Shown: positions 9,314-21,012 of the stretch, piece after piece
Layout of the letters: each line of letters opens with the position of its first letter
Position numbering within the stretch: position 1 is the stretch's first letter
From: Gammaproteobacteria bacterium
Lineage (GTDB): Bacteria > Pseudomonadota > Gammaproteobacteria > Pseudomonadales > Porticoccaceae
DNA length: 64,000 bases
NCBI GenBank assembly: GCA_018069465.1
Contig: JAGPUW010000007.1
Location: 1 to 64,000 of the forward strand
Direction: 5' to 3'
Program-made: the position numbers and the translations under genes
Notes under the pieces: model-generated
Told to the model about the DNA's origin: nothing
Database searches by the model: none
The model's input: only the letters and a program-made list of their open reading frames with translations

Positions 9314-9844
9314 ATGCCGAGAAAACTATTCCGCCGGCTAATCCCCGTGAAGTTGAATCCGCAGCCAAACTCCCTCGCCTCGCGCTGGTTCGGGCCGATT
9401 CTGAACGACCCCCATCTTCTCCATTTAAACCGCCACTCTGTCTCCATTGCTTTTTTTATCGGCTTATTCTGTGCTTTTTTGCCCATCCCCGGACAAACCT
9501 TTATCGTCACTGCACTGGCACTGGTGCTGCGCTGTAACCTGCCAATATCGGTAGTGCTAATCTGGGTGAGCAATCCGCTAACCATACCGCCGATGATTCT
9601 TGGCCTGCATGAACTGGGCCAGTGGATGCTCGGCAATGAAGCAGCGGCTACCGCCATTCAGTTCAACTGGCAATGGCTCAGCGAAAACCTCGACAATGTC
9701 TATTTCCCCATGCTACTCGCCGGGGTTACCTGCGGCCTGATTATCGGTGGTATCGGCTATTTTACAGTGCGTATTTTATGGCGCTGGAAGGTCATAAAAA
9801 GCTGGGAAGCTCGCAAGAAAAAGCGCCTGGACCGCTCTGCCTAA
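9314..9844 (+). CDS. DUF2062 inner-membrane protein
   Basis: The 176-residue product matches the DUF2062 family: a short basic N terminus, then hydrophobic segments at about 45-75 (including FLPIPGQTF), 80-105 and 135-160, and a highly basic tail (ARKKKRLDRS). The function is unknown; the family is often found beside envelope or competence genes. It is transcribed away from gntR and converges on lolE, leaving about 57 bases between the stop codons. Confidence 0.85.
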   Translation: MPRKLFRRLIPVKLNPQPNSLASRWFGPILNDPHLLHLNRHSVSIAFFIGLFCAFLPIPGQTFIVTALALVLRCNLPISVVLIWVSNPLTIPPMILGLHELGQWMLGNEAAATAIQFNWQWLSENLDNVYFPMLLAGVTCGLIIGGIGYFTVRILWRWKVIKSWEARKKKRLDRSA

Positions 9845-9901
9845 GCAACACCCCTTTACTGAAAAACCCGTATCACAAGGGCTTATTCGTATCACCAAGA
9901 C

Positions 9902-11143
9902 TTATTCGTATCGCAGTACCTGAGCCGGTTGCAAGCGCGCAGCGCGCCAGGCCGGATACAAGGTGGCGAAAAAGTTAAGCGCCAGCGCAACCAAAGCCAC
10001 GAGCAGCACATCGGTGCTGCGCAGGTCTGAGGGAATATAGTCGATGGGATAAATATCGATACTGAGAAACTGCCGCCCCATCAAGCCCTCTAGCAAGCCA
10101 ATAATATCGGCGACAAAGTGGGCGCCGAGCACCCCGAGCAGGACACCCAGCGCCGTCCCCGCGACACCAATCATGGCGCCCTGTACGATAAAAATAGACA
10201 GCACCGCAGAATTGCTAGCACCCAGAGTTTTCAACACGGCGATATCACCGCGCTTTTCGACCACTGTCATCACCAACATGGAGACGATGTTGAACACGGC
10301 GATGGCGATAACCAAAAACACCAGTAAGCCCACCAACTTGCGCGACATTTGAATCGCTTGATAGAGATTGCCGTGGGTTTGCAGCCAGTCGGTAAAACGA
10401 AACGTCTCGGGTAGTTGCCGCAACAACTGGTAGGCAATCTGCCGGGCCTTAAAAACATCATCCACCTTAAGGCGCAAACCCGCCACTCGCCCCTCATGAC
10501 CCGCCAGGGTGCTGGCCGTTTGCAAGCCCACCAATGCCACTCGGGCATCGATGCCAGTGTGGGTTTGATAGATGCCCGCCAGTTTGAAAACCCGCGCATT
10601 GGGCAAGGCCTGACGCCCCTGGCTCACTTGACCGGGAATGATGAGAGTCATGCTGTCACCGATTTTAGCGGCCAGCTTTGCAGCCAGCGGTAGCGGTAAC
10701 AGGATCTCATTGGCACTCAAGTTTGGGTAGGTGACGCTACCCGCTGCCAAACTAAAACCGTCACCCAGGCCATCCCCAGTGGTGCCCAGCAACTGCACGG
10801 CCTGAGTATTACCGCGAAAATTCAACATGCCATCGAGCTGGGTAAAGGGCTTCACCCCTCTTACCTGAGGCACCTCTGCAAGCCTGGCCCCCAGTGTCTG
10901 CCAATCCGCAATGCCACCCGGCCTAAAGAGCTGAATATGGGGCACCACGCCCAGCACTCGAGTGCGCATTTCCCGGTCGAAACCGTTCATCACCGAGAGC
11001 ACGATAATCATCAGAGCTACCCCGAGCACCAGCCCACTAATCGCCAATAGCGCGATAAAAGAGACCAATTGCTTATTCGCTCCGCTGCGCGACAAGCCGG
11101 CACCAAAGAAACGTCGGCCAATAAAAAGCGGGTAGCTGCGCAT
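9902..11143 (-). CDS. lolE: Lipoprotein-releasing ABC permease LolE
   Basis: This 413-residue permease has the LolC/E layout: one N-terminal membrane segment (about 26-50, followed by SVMNGFDREMRTR), a ~220-residue periplasmic domain, and an FtsX-like C-terminal block of three segments (about 270-400). With LolC and LolD it extracts outer-membrane lipoproteins from the inner membrane for LolA. It is called LolE because it follows lolD, as in E. coli lolCDE. Its ATG overlaps the lolD stop by one base (TAATG), indicating translational coupling. Confidence 0.93.
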   Translation of the reverse strand: MRSYPLFIGRRFFGAGLSRSGANKQLVSFIALLAISGLVLGVALMIIVLSVMNGFDREMRTRVLGVVPHIQLFRPGGIADWQTLGARLAEVPQVRGVKPFTQLDGMLNFRGNTQAVQLLGTTGDGLGDGFSLAAGSVTYPNLSANEILLPLPLAAKLAAKIGDSMTLIIPGQVSQGRQALPNARVFKLAGIYQTHTGIDARVALVGLQTASTLAGHEGRVAGLRLKVDDVFKARQIAYQLLRQLPETFRFTDWLQTHGNLYQAIQMSRKLVGLLVFLVIAIAVFNIVSMLVMTVVEKRGDIAVLKTLGASNSAVLSIFIVQGAMIGVAGTALGVLLGVLGAHFVADIIGLLEGLMGRQFLSIDIYPIDYIPSDLRSTDVLLVALVALALNFFATLYPAWRAARLQPAQVLRYE

Positions 11144-11862
11144 TAAACCGAGGACTCGCGCAATTCGCCTTTCTCTAGTACCAGTATGCGATCCATCTGG
11201 GCGGCGATGTCTCTGTCGTGAGTGACGATCACAAAGCTGATGCCCAGTTCGGTATTGAGTTCTAGCAATAGCTTGAGAACAGTGTCGGCGGTGTCGGCGT
11301 CGAGGTTGCCGGTGGGCTCATCCATCAGCACGCAGGAGGGCTCTGCAACAACGGCACGGGCGATGGCAACCCGCTGGCGCTCACCACCCGAAAGGGTCGA
11401 TGGTTTGTGCTTAAGCCGCTCACCCAAGCCCACACGCTGCAGTATTGCCCGCGCACGCCGCTGTGCTTCGCTGCGTTTAATACCCGCGATGAGCAGCGGC
11501 ATGGCGACATTTTCAAGGGCCGTAAACTCACCCAGTAAATGATGAAACTGATAAACGAAGCCGAGTTGGCGATTGCGCCACTGGGCGGATTGCGACTCGC
11601 TCATGGTGGCAAAATTGTGGCCACTGACAACGACCTCGCCACTGCTCACTTCATCCAAACCCCCGAGCATATTCAACAGCGTTGATTTGCCGGAGCCGGA
11701 GGCGCCAATAATCGCCAGTTTTTCACCCGCTTGAATGGTCAAATTAATATTCGCGAGTACCGTTAGCGTGTTTTCACCCTCTAAATAGGACTTTGACAGT
11801 CCACGGCAAGCAATCACCGGCTGACGGTCGCCGACGGTTTGACTACTGCGATCGCTGCTCAT
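11143..11862 (-). CDS. lolD: Lipoprotein-releasing ABC ATPase LolD
   Basis: The 239-residue ATPase has Walker A GASGSGKST (53-61), Q-loop Q105, signature LSGGE (158-162) and Walker B with DEP (about 178-183). It powers the LolCDE lipoprotein exporter. I choose the ATG at 11862: AGGAGG lies 5-6 bases upstream, while an upstream in-frame GTG overlaps that same ribosome site and cannot use it. It sits between lolC and lolE with almost no spacing. Confidence 0.96.
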   Translation of the reverse strand: MSSDRSSQTVGDRQPVIACRGLSKSYLEGENTLTVLANINLTIQAGEKLAIIGASGSGKSTLLNMLGGLDEVSSGEVVVSGHNFATMSESQSAQWRNRQLGFVYQFHHLLGEFTALENVAMPLLIAGIKRSEAQRRARAILQRVGLGERLKHKPSTLSGGERQRVAIARAVVAEPSCVLMDEPTGNLDADTADTVLKLLLELNTELGISFVIVTHDRDIAAQMDRILVLEKGELRESSV

Positions 11863-11873
11863 CAACACCTCCT

Positions 11874-13121
11874 CTACTCATAACGCAGGGCTTCTGCCGG
11901 GGGTACTTTGCCCGCACGCCAGGCCGGATACAGGGTCGCCAGCACACTGAGCACCACACCCAATGTCCCCACCACAATGACATCGGCCCACTGCAAGTGT
12001 GAGGGCAGCACGGTAATAAAATACAGCTCGGGATCAAACATCTGAGCGCCCACCAAAGCCTCAAAAAAAGCCAGCACAGCACCGATATTCGGTGCCAACA
12101 GACAAGCGGCAATAACGCCGCATGCAACACCCAGCACCCCGGTGACGCCACCCTGAGTTCTGAAAATAGCAGCGATGGTGGCGGGCATCATGCCGAGGCT
12201 GCGCAACACCGCAATGTCCTTGCGCTTTTCGTTGACCATGAGCACTAAACTGGCAACGATATTAAAGGCGGCAACACCAATAATGACCGACAGCAGTAGG
12301 CCCACTACGGTTTTCTCGGTGCGAATGGCCTGAAACAATTGCGCCATGGACTGCTGCCAGGTTTCAATTTGATAGCCCTGTGCACTAATATCAGCACGCA
12401 GAGAGGACAGGCCAGACATCGCAAAGGGGTCGTCAAAAAACAAACGCAAGCCACTCACTTTACTGCCCATACGCAACAAACGACCGAGGTCGTTAAGATG
12501 CATAAAGGCAACGCCACTGTCGATTTGCGCACCCACCTGAAAAACACCGAGCACGGTGACTTGCTTAACCCGTGGAAAGACACCCAGTGGGGTAACAGAC
12601 AATTCCGGCAAAGTAAGTAGCAAGCGGTCGCCCACCTCAACGTCGAGACTGCGCGCCAGCAGTGCACCCAGCACCACGCCATAAGTGCCGGCTTGCAGTT
12701 TTTCGACCTCGGCGGCAAAAGGTCTGGGACCTGACACGGAAGGGTAATTACTAGCGTCGGGCAAAACGCCCTGCACACTCACGCCCTGAAAATGTGAGCC
12801 CGAGGTGAGCATGGCCTGGCCTTCAATATAGGGAATGGAGGCAAGCAACTCGGGCCGCTCTAAAGTGCTCGCTAAAAGCTGCCAGTCTTGAAGACCGTGC
12901 GGGGCATGAAGTGTCGCGTGGGGGATGACCTCAAGTAAACGCGTTTTAATCTCCCGGTCAAAACCATTCATTACCGACAGCACAAGAATCAGCACCATGA
13001 CGCCGAGGCTCATTGCCAGAAAAGAAAACACGGAGACAAAGGAGCCAAAGCCGTCACTGCGGCCGCTGGTGATATAGCGCAGACCAATAAAAACAGAGAG
13101 GCGGGAGTTGCTTAGAGGCAA
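11874..13121 (-). CDS. lolC: Lipoprotein-releasing ABC permease LolC
   Basis: This 415-residue paralogue of LolE keeps the same plan: an N-terminal membrane helix (about 26-50) before SVMNGFDREIKTR, a periplasmic domain, and three C-terminal helices. It is the first gene of lolCDE. The only reasonable start is a TTG at 13121, preceded by GGTGAG. Both Lol permeases begin with related sequences (VFIGLRY here, LFIGRRF in LolE), consistent with ancient duplication. Confidence 0.93.
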   Translation of the reverse strand: MPLSNSRLSVFIGLRYITSGRSDGFGSFVSVFSFLAMSLGVMVLILVLSVMNGFDREIKTRLLEVIPHATLHAPHGLQDWQLLASTLERPELLASIPYIEGQAMLTSGSHFQGVSVQGVLPDASNYPSVSGPRPFAAEVEKLQAGTYGVVLGALLARSLDVEVGDRLLLTLPELSVTPLGVFPRVKQVTVLGVFQVGAQIDSGVAFMHLNDLGRLLRMGSKVSGLRLFFDDPFAMSGLSSLRADISAQGYQIETWQQSMAQLFQAIRTEKTVVGLLLSVIIGVAAFNIVASLVLMVNEKRKDIAVLRSLGMMPATIAAIFRTQGGVTGVLGVACGVIAACLLAPNIGAVLAFFEALVGAQMFDPELYFITVLPSHLQWADVIVVGTLGVVLSVLATLYPAWRAGKVPPAEALRYE

Positions 13122-13255
13122 GGGGAACTCACCTTATAAACCAGAAACCGACGCTGTAACAAGTCATCGACAAGCACTACCTGCGCCTTAAAAGAAGCGA
13201 AAAGCTGCACCAGGTAAGAAAACCTTGATTGACTCGGCATATCAACACCCCGACC

Positions 13256-13286
13256 TTGTACTTTCGAACTTCAGACTGTCTATAAT
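13256..13286 (+). promoter_or_regulatory. Candidate promoter of the small secreted protein gene
   Basis: A perfect -10 TATAAT (13281-13286) lies 45 bases before the start codon at 13332. The best -35 is TTGTAC at 13256-13261, with a long 19-base spacer. Confidence 0.45.
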
Positions 13287-13331
13287 CTTTGCCTTCAAGT
13301 ATCTAGTTGCCGCCCACACTGGGAGTAAATT

Positions 13332-13646
13332 ATGGGAAAGCTATTCGCTGTTATTTTTACCACCGCCCTCGCCGCACAAGTTTCATTTGCCGAGGTCATA
13401 AAATTACCGGTCGGTAGCCAGGCTGCCGATAAGCAGCACCTGGTATTGCCCAACAATGGCCAAAGCCGCGACAGCGTAGAAGCCCAGTTCGGTGCGCCAG
13501 AGGCAGTTAATAACGCCGTCGGCGAGCCACCTATTTCATCGTGGCAGTATCGCGATTACATCGTCTACTTTGAATACGACAAGGTGTTACACAGCGTACT
13601 CAAGCACAGCGCCAAGAACCTTGACAGTGAGTCTGAGACTGAATAA
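13332..13646 (+). CDS. Small secreted protein of unknown function
   Basis: The 104-residue product has a clear signal peptide (MGKLFAVIFTTALAAQVSFA, cleavage about residue 20), then a short soluble domain with the phrase SRDSVEAQFGAPEAV and an aromatic segment SSWQYRDYIVYFEYDKV. The G-x-P turn followed by a W-x-Y strand pair is reminiscent of BamE/SmpA-like small envelope proteins, but I cannot assign it. The ATG is preceded by a GGGAG ribosome site, and the gene is transcribed away from lolC. Confidence 0.8.
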   Translation: MGKLFAVIFTTALAAQVSFAEVIKLPVGSQAADKQHLVLPNNGQSRDSVEAQFGAPEAVNNAVGEPPISSWQYRDYIVYFEYDKVLHSVLKHSAKNLDSESETE

Positions 13647-13658
13647 AACCCTTCACAA

Positions 13659-13910
13659 TTATCTACCGGGACCCTTCGTAGCGTCATAGCTCAGCTCGGT
13701 AGATAATTCACTAGACAGGGACGCCACACGCTCCTGTTCTTCATCGCACTTATTCGTATCACCACCACAGATATCGCAACTGCGATCCAGGCCCAGGGCG
13801 GCGATACCTCCGCAGGTACCTTTAATGGGTTTGTTGGAGAAAATCACCCCGAGAGACATGCCCGCAACGAGTAATAATAAAAAGAAAAAGGCAAAAACTA
13901 ATTCAAACAT
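13659..13910 (-). CDS. nqrM: Na+-NQR maturation factor NqrM (DUF539)
   Basis: The 83-residue product is one N-terminal membrane helix (about 3-24) followed by a Cys-rich tail with C33, C45, C48 and C55 (pattern GTCGG, SCDIC, KC). This matches NqrM, which is needed to place iron in the NQR complex. It is the last gene of the nqr operon and its ATG abuts the apbE stop. The start is well constrained. Confidence 0.92.
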   Translation of the reverse strand: MFELVFAFFFLLLLVAGMSLGVIFSNKPIKGTCGGIAALGLDRSCDICGGDTNKCDEEQERVASLSSELSTELSYDATKGPGR

Positions 13911-14968
13911 TATTCAGCTCCATCCAGATAGGGCGTAAAAGCATCACTGTGGCTCGCCTGAAAACCATCAACCGTTTTGACCAGTAGATAGACGGGAATA
14001 TCCCGCTGCCCTGCCAGTTCGAGGGTTTTATCGGCACCCATCACCATAAACGCTGTCGCCAGGGCGTCGGCCACCGCAGCCGTATCCGCCAGCACCGTCA
14101 CCGAAGCCAGATTATGGCTGATGGGCTTGCCTGTGCGCGGATCAATAGTATGAGAATAGCGCACACCCTCACGTTCAAAGTAATTGCGATAGTCACCCGA
14201 TGTAGCGACGCCAATATCAGTAAGGGCAATAACTCGTTCAACGCCCCCCTGCAGCGGGCTCGGCGCCTCTATGGCAATGCGCCAGGGCGAGCCTTTGCGA
14301 TTGTGGCCAGCCAGCTGTAATTCACCGCCGACTTCGACCAGGTAGTTACTAAAACCCCTGATGCTCAGTAAAGCGGCAACTTGCTGGGCCGCATAGCCCT
14401 TGGCAATCGCCGATAAATCGAGATTAATCGCAGCGCGCTTAATGACTTTATTATCACTCGCCAGGTGCAATTGCCCAAGATCAACGCTCGCCATCAAGGC
14501 TTGTATTTCAGCCTCTGAGGGTACTTTGTCGCCCGTGTCCTGGGGGCCGAAACCCCAGAGGTCAACCAAAGGGCCAACCGTCGGGTCGAAGGCGCCGAGG
14601 GTCAGGGCGTGAATATGCTGAGCCCCCTGTAAGACCTGCCACAGATCGGCACTGAGGGTCATTTCTTCACCGACCCCAAGTCGATTGAGTTTATTCAGCT
14701 CAGAGTCTGGCTTATAGGTACTCATGGATTGGTCGAGCCGATCGAGCAGCCCGGCTACGGCGTCTTCAACACCGTCGGGAAAACGACCGGCATCTGTAAC
14801 CACCGTAATATGGTAGCTGGTGCCCATGGTCTGACCGCTAAAGGACAGATCAATATCTTTGCGGGTACAGCCCGACAGCAGCACCAGCGCCGATAGCAGA
14901 AACAAAAACGAGGCCCATAGAGGCCTCGTTTGAGCGCGATAAATCACTGCATTAACCGCCGAAGTCAT
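13910..14968 (-). CDS. apbE: FAD:protein FMN transferase ApbE
   Basis: This lipoprotein of about 352 residues attaches FMN covalently to threonines of NqrB and NqrC. The lipobox LLSGC puts the lipidated Cys at residue 34, and ApbE features follow: [15 protein letters not shown] and [12 protein letters not shown] near the C terminus. Several starts are possible because the 5' end overlaps the end of nqrF; I give the ATG at 14968, but a GTG seven codons later is equally possible. A strong terminator hairpin is embedded in its signal-peptide codons, which is odd. It precedes nqrM. Confidence 0.9.
   Translation of the reverse strand: MTSAVNAVIYRAQTRPLWASFLFLLSALVLLSGCTRKDIDLSFSGQTMGTSYHITVVTDAGRFPDGVEDAVAGLLDRLDQSMSTYKPDSELNKLNRLGVGEEMTLSADLWQVLQGAQHIHALTLGAFDPTVGPLVDLWGFGPQDTGDKVPSEAEIQALMASVDLGQLHLASDNKVIKRAAINLDLSAIAKGYAAQQVAALLSIRGFSNYLVEVGGELQLAGHNRKGSPWRIAIEAPSPLQGGVERVIALTDIGVATSGDYRNYFEREGVRYSHTIDPRTGKPISHNLASVTVLADTAAVADALATAFMVMGADKTLELAGQRDIPVYLLVKTVDGFQASHSDAFTPYLDGAE
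14901..14931 (-). terminator. Intrinsic terminator after nqrF, inside apbE
   Basis: On the minus strand the 10-bp perfect stem AAACGAGGCC/GGCCTCGTTT with a 6-base loop is followed by TTTTTGTTT. It lies about 20 bases past the nqrF stop and within the apbE signal-peptide codons, so it should limit apbE-nqrM expression relative to nqrA-F. Confidence 0.75.
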
Positions 14969-16184
14969 CGAGGAAGATATGATCATCCTCCACACCCAGA
15001 CTGTGTAAGAGCTGGATAACGGCAGCTGACATCATCGGTGGCCCACACATATAGTATTCGCAATCTTCTGGCGCTTCGTGCTGTTTCAGGTATTCCTCAA
15101 ACAGGACATTGTGAATAAAGCCAGTCAAGCCATCCCAGTTATCTTCGGGCTGAGGTTCCGACAAGGCAATATGCCATTCAAAGTTATCATTCTCTGCAGC
15201 CAGCGCGTCGTACTCTTCCTGATAAAACATCTCCCGCAAGCTACGTGCGCCATACCAGAAGCTCATTTTGCGCGTGCTTTTCAGGCGCTTGAGCTGATCG
15301 AAGATATGCGAGCGCATCGGCGCCATGCCCGCACCACCGCCAACGAAGACCATTTCTTTATCGGTATCGGTGGCAAAAAACTCACCAAAGGGGCCGTAAA
15401 CAGTGATCGTATCGCCGGGCTTGAGGCTAAATACGTAGGAAGACATCTGCCCGGGGGGTAAACCCTGAGTGCGCGGTGGTGGCGCGGCAACGCGAATATT
15501 AAACTTCACGATACCCTGCTCTTCGGGGTAGTTGGCCATTGAGTAGGCGCGAATCACCGGCTCATCAACCTTCGACTCGAGGTCAAAGAACTTAAAGTGG
15601 TTCCAGTCACCGCGATATTCTTCTTCAATATCGAAGTCGCTAAACTTGATGTGGTGGGGTGGAGCTTCGAGTTGCACATAACCACCGGCGCGGAAGTCGA
15701 CACTCTCGCCCTCGGGCAAGCGCAGTGTCAGCTCTTTAATAAAGGTCGCCACGTTGGGGTTTGACTCAACAACACATTCCCATTGCTTAACGCCGAAAAC
15801 TTCTTCGGGTACGACAATTTTCATGTCCTGTTTAACCGGCACCTGACAGGATAAACGCCAGCCTTCAGCCGCTTCACGGCGTGTAAAGTGTACTTCTTCC
15901 GTGGGCAGTATTGAGCCACCACCCTCAGTCACGATGCACTTACACTGGGCGCAGCTACCGCCACCGCCACAGGCCGAGGCCAAAAACAAATCATTGGCCG
16001 CCAGCGTTTGTAGCAGCTTGTCACCCGCGGGTGAGGTCACTGTTTTTTCGCCATTAATTTCAATCGTCACGTCGCCACTGCTCACCAGGCGAGTTCGCGC
16101 TGCCAGAATGAAAGCAACGAGTCCCAGCACGATGCCGGTAAACATCGCGACGCCAAGAATGATGGTCATATTTTCGATATTCAT
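14952..16184 (-). CDS. nqrF: Na+-NQR subunit F, NADH-oxidising
   Basis: The 410-residue subunit takes electrons from NADH. One N-terminal membrane helix (about 6-28) is followed by a plant-type [2Fe-2S] domain with C72, C78, C81 and C113. A ferredoxin-reductase FAD domain comes next, with RAYSMAN, then the NAD-binding [12 protein letters not shown]. The C terminus FLDDFGG is typical. It is the last core subunit gene of nqrA-F, followed by a terminator. Confidence 0.97.
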   Translation of the reverse strand: MNIENMTIILGVAMFTGIVLGLVAFILAARTRLVSSGDVTIEINGEKTVTSPAGDKLLQTLAANDLFLASACGGGGSCAQCKCIVTEGGGSILPTEEVHFTRREAAEGWRLSCQVPVKQDMKIVVPEEVFGVKQWECVVESNPNVATFIKELTLRLPEGESVDFRAGGYVQLEAPPHHIKFSDFDIEEEYRGDWNHFKFFDLESKVDEPVIRAYSMANYPEEQGIVKFNIRVAAPPPRTQGLPPGQMSSYVFSLKPGDTITVYGPFGEFFATDTDKEMVFVGGGAGMAPMRSHIFDQLKRLKSTRKMSFWYGARSLREMFYQEEYDALAAENDNFEWHIALSEPQPEDNWDGLTGFIHNVLFEEYLKQHEAPEDCEYYMCGPPMMSAAVIQLLHSLGVEDDHIFLDDFGG

Positions 16185-16203
16185 AAAACTCTCTACCTCG
16201 CCC

Positions 16204-16821
16204 TTACAGGTTCATGCCGCCGAAGGACATAAAGCCCAGGGACATCAAGCCAACAATCATAAATGCACCGCCGAGACCGCGCAGGCCGTGGGGCATATCG
16301 CTATATTTGAGCTTTTCACGAATACCCGCCAGGGCGACAATCGCCAGTGCCCAGCCAATACCGGCGCCAATGCCGTAAACGACGCTCTCACCAAATTCAT
16401 AGTCACGTTCAACCATAAACAGTGAAGCACCCAAAATGGCGCAGTTAACGGTAATCAAGGGCAGGAAAACACCGAGGGTGTTGTACAGTGCTGGCATATA
16501 GCGATCGAGCACCATTTCGAGAATCTGTACGATGGCCGCGATAACGCCGATGTAGCTCAACAAACCCAGAAAGCTCAGATCCACCGTCTTCATGCTTTCA
16601 ATACCCGTCCAGCTCAAGGCACCTTCAGACAATAAGTAGGTGTAGAGCAGGTTATTGACGGGGACGGTGATGGCCAATACGGCAACCACCGCAATGCCCA
16701 AACCAATCGCCGCTTCGATCTTCTTGGAAATGGCCAGCAAGGTACACATGCCGAGGAAGAAACTCAGCGCCATATTCTCAATGAAAACCGAGCGAATAAA
16801 TAAACTCAGATACTCAGCCAT
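16204..16821 (-). CDS. nqrE: Na+-NQR subunit E
   Basis: This 205-residue integral membrane protein has about six hydrophobic segments and contains [13 protein letters not shown] and [10 protein letters not shown], each with one of the Cys residues that hold the membrane [2Fe-2S] centre between NqrD and NqrE. It is homologous to NqrD and RnfA. Its ATG overlaps the nqrD stop by one base. Confidence 0.96.
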   Translation of the reverse strand: MAEYLSLFIRSVFIENMALSFFLGMCTLLAISKKIEAAIGLGIAVVAVLAITVPVNNLLYTYLLSEGALSWTGIESMKTVDLSFLGLLSYIGVIAAIVQILEMVLDRYMPALYNTLGVFLPLITVNCAILGASLFMVERDYEFGESVVYGIGAGIGWALAIVALAGIREKLKYSDMPHGLRGLGGAFMIVGLMSLGFMSFGGMNL

Positions 16822-17483
16822 TACGCCACCTCCGCTCGAGTATTAGGCGCCATATCGAAATCGGCTGCCTCAACTTGATCTTTCTTAAAGGTGCGCAGCA
16901 CCCAGATGAAACCACCGATAAGGAAGAAGGCACTGGGTGGCAACAGCAACAAGCCGTTGGGCACATACCAACCACCGGTGCTCACCACTGGCAGTATTTG
17001 AATGCCGAGCAGGGAACCGGAACCAAAGAGTTCGCGAATAACCGCCAGCACAATCAAAATAACACTGTAGCCCAGACCATTGCCGATACCGTCGAGGAAG
17101 CTCGCCACTGGCGGATTCTTCATCGCGTAGGCTTCGGCGCGACCCATGACGATACAGTTGGTAATAATCAAACCAACAAATACCGATAACTGCTTGCTGA
17201 CATCGTAGGCCACGGCTTTGAGCACCTGGTCAACAACGATTACCAGCGAGGCAATGATGGTCATTTGCACGATAATGCGAATATTTCCGGGAATGTAATT
17301 GCGCACTAAAGAAACAAAAAAGTTTGAAAATGCCGTTACCACCGTCAGTGCCAAGCACATGACCAGAGCCACGGACAGCTGTGAAGTAACCGCCAGTGCA
17401 GAACAAATACCGAGAATCTGCAGTGCAATTGGATTATTTTCAACAACCGGCTTAAACAGAATATCTTTCGTTTTTTCCGTCAT
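16821..17483 (-). CDS. nqrD: Na+-NQR subunit D
   Basis: This 220-residue membrane protein has about six helices, with LGICSALAV and [11 protein letters not shown] carrying the Cys residues expected to pair with those of NqrE. It follows nqrC by two bases. The basic C-terminal tail is presumably cytoplasmic. Confidence 0.96.
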   Translation of the reverse strand: MTEKTKDILFKPVVENNPIALQILGICSALAVTSQLSVALVMCLALTVVTAFSNFFVSLVRNYIPGNIRIIVQMTIIASLVIVVDQVLKAVAYDVSKQLSVFVGLIITNCIVMGRAEAYAMKNPPVASFLDGIGNGLGYSVILIVLAVIRELFGSGSLLGIQILPVVSTGGWYVPNGLLLLPPSAFFLIGGFIWVLRTFKKDQVEAADFDMAPNTRAEVA

Positions 17484-17485
17484 GA

Positions 17486-18259
17486 TTACGCCTCCCCTTC
17501 TTTAAGCTTGGCCAAAAACGGTGCGAAACCGTTATCGCCTAACCAGAACTGAATTAACTGACTAACACCACGGCTGGTCAAGGTCGCCCCTGACAAGCCA
17601 TCGATTTGGTATTCGCTGCCAGCGCGGCTGGTATCAACCGAACCTTTGATAACTGTCAGCGCAGTTTCGCCCTCACTATCAAAGACTTTTTTACCCACCC
17701 ATTTCGCTTTCCACAGGGGGTTATCGACTTCGCCACCCAGGCCCGGTGTCTCAGCGTGCTCGTAAAAGCCGAGACCGGCGACGGTGTTTAAATCACCATC
17801 CAAAGCGATAAAGCCATAGAGCGTTGACCACAGGCCATAACCCTTGACCGGTAGAATCACTTTGTCGATACCCTCTGGGGTTTCAACAATATAGACAGTG
17901 GCAATATTGGCGCGACGTGAAATTTTCGCCAGGTCATCGCGACGCGAAAGCTCCTCGGACTGAGCAGGATTTTTGCTGGCTTTGCGCTGATCGTAGGTCG
18001 CGACATCAACAGTGTCGGTGAACTGGCCAGTGTTCAGATCAACGGCTCGCACCGTAATATCTTCGAACTGGCTATCGACACTCACGCCTTCCTTGAGCAA
18101 ACCTGCTGCGGCAAGAATATTGGTTTTTCGGTCGAGGTCTTTGTTGGCCTGTTGCATGGGTCGCAACAATACAGCCGAGGAGGCCACCACAATGGAACAC
18201 ACGACACAAAGGATCAGGGCGACACTGAGCGTGCCGCCAACGGTATCTTTATTAAACAC
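17486..18259 (-). CDS. nqrC: Na+-NQR subunit C
   Basis: The subunit has one N-terminal membrane helix (about 10-33) and a periplasmic FMN-binding domain. T226 in SGATLTS is the expected site of covalent FMN attachment by ApbE. I choose the GTG at 18259, eight bases inside nqrB, because GGAGG lies 7 bases before it; the upstream ATG at 18280 has no such site. Length (257 residues) fits the family. Confidence 0.95.
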   Translation of the reverse strand: MFNKDTVGGTLSVALILCVVCSIVVASSAVLLRPMQQANKDLDRKTNILAAAGLLKEGVSVDSQFEDITVRAVDLNTGQFTDTVDVATYDQRKASKNPAQSEELSRRDDLAKISRRANIATVYIVETPEGIDKVILPVKGYGLWSTLYGFIALDGDLNTVAGLGFYEHAETPGLGGEVDNPLWKAKWVGKKVFDSEGETALTVIKGSVDTSRAGSEYQIDGLSGATLTSRGVSQLIQFWLGDNGFAPFLAKLKEGEA

Positions 18260-19451
18260 GTGCGAGCCTCCGTTTAACATTTGACTGGACCACGAAATGA
18301 TCGATCAATGGCGCAAAGAGATTGGCGAACAAAATGGCCAACATCATGCCTTCGGGGAAGGCCGGGTTCGTCACCCGAATCAACACCACCATGACACCAA
18401 TCAAAGCACCAAACCACATTTTACCGGCATTGGTCATTGACGCCGACACGGGGTCAGTCGCCATAAACACCATACCAAAAGCGAAGCCACCAACCACCAG
18501 GTGCCAATGCCAGGGCATCGCAAACATGGGGTTAACGTCAGAGCCGATCATGTTAAAGAGGGTCGATACGCCAAACATACCCAGCATCACGCCGAGCATT
18601 ACCCGCCATGAAGCAATGCGAGCGAACAACAACAAGGCGCCACCGAGGAAGATTGCCAACGTAGACACCTCACCCACTGAACCGGGAATACGACCGATAA
18701 AGGCGTCCATCCAGGTCATTTGGCTTTGCAGTGCAACCATGCCGTCACTGGCGATAACAGACAGTGCTGTTGCGCCGGTGAAGCCATCAACGGCTGTCCA
18801 AACTGCATCACCCGACATCGCTGCAGGATAGGCAAAGAAGACAAAGGCTCGCCCGGTCAGTGCCGGGTTGAGGAAGTTTTTACCGGTGCCACCGAAAATC
18901 TCCTTGCCGATCACCACACCAAAGCTAATACCCAGAGCAACCATCCATAAAGGCAGGTCGGGGGGGCAAATCAGGGCGAAAAGTATAGAGGTAACGAAGA
19001 AGCCTTCGTTAATTTCGTGGCCACGCACAATGGAGAAGAGCACTTCCCAGAAGCCACCAACAATAAAGGTCACCATATAAATAGGCACAAAGAACACCGC
19101 GCCGTATATAAAGCAGTCCCAGATACTGGCGGCATCCTGGCCGGCAAACATGCCGATCAACATGCCGTGCCAACCGGCAACTTCACCGCCACCCATGGCG
19201 GCCATAGCGGTATTGGCCTGAAAACCCAGGTTGTACATACCGTAAAACATGGCGGGGAAAGCCGCCAGCCAAACGGTGATCATCACCCGCTTCAGGTCGA
19301 TGCCATCGCGTACGTGTGAGCCTGTTTTGGTGACACTGGAGGGCGAGTAAAAAATCGTATCGGCCGCCTCATAGAGTGCATACCATTTTTCGTACTTACC
19401 GCCTTTATTAAAATGCGGTTCTATAGAATCTAGAAGTTTTCTCAAACCCAT
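18252..19451 (-). CDS. nqrB: Na+-NQR subunit B
   Basis: The 399-residue, roughly ten-helix subunit forms the Na+ channel and binds riboflavin and FMN. T228 in the sequence FTGATALS is the expected covalent FMN site. [17 protein letters not shown] (188-204) is strongly conserved. It starts 3 bases after the nqrA stop and overlaps nqrC by 8 bases. Confidence 0.96.
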   Translation of the reverse strand: MGLRKLLDSIEPHFNKGGKYEKWYALYEAADTIFYSPSSVTKTGSHVRDGIDLKRVMITVWLAAFPAMFYGMYNLGFQANTAMAAMGGGEVAGWHGMLIGMFAGQDAASIWDCFIYGAVFFVPIYMVTFIVGGFWEVLFSIVRGHEINEGFFVTSILFALICPPDLPLWMVALGISFGVVIGKEIFGGTGKNFLNPALTGRAFVFFAYPAAMSGDAVWTAVDGFTGATALSVIASDGMVALQSQMTWMDAFIGRIPGSVGEVSTLAIFLGGALLLFARIASWRVMLGVMLGMFGVSTLFNMIGSDVNPMFAMPWHWHLVVGGFAFGMVFMATDPVSASMTNAGKMWFGALIGVMVVLIRVTNPAFPEGMMLAILFANLFAPLIDHFVVQSNVKRRLARV

Positions 19452-19454
19452 GGC

Positions 19455-20872
<1,418 letters not shown>

Positions 20873-21012
20873 GGTATTTTAGGGGGACATACCGCCCGGC
20901 ACACGAACAAAGTGTGGCTGGGCGGCGCAATCGGGCGGAAATTATAAAGAGATCAGCGCCTATTTACCAGAGCGATGGCTATTTTCCAGAGCGCTAGCAC
21001 CGACCCGGCAGC

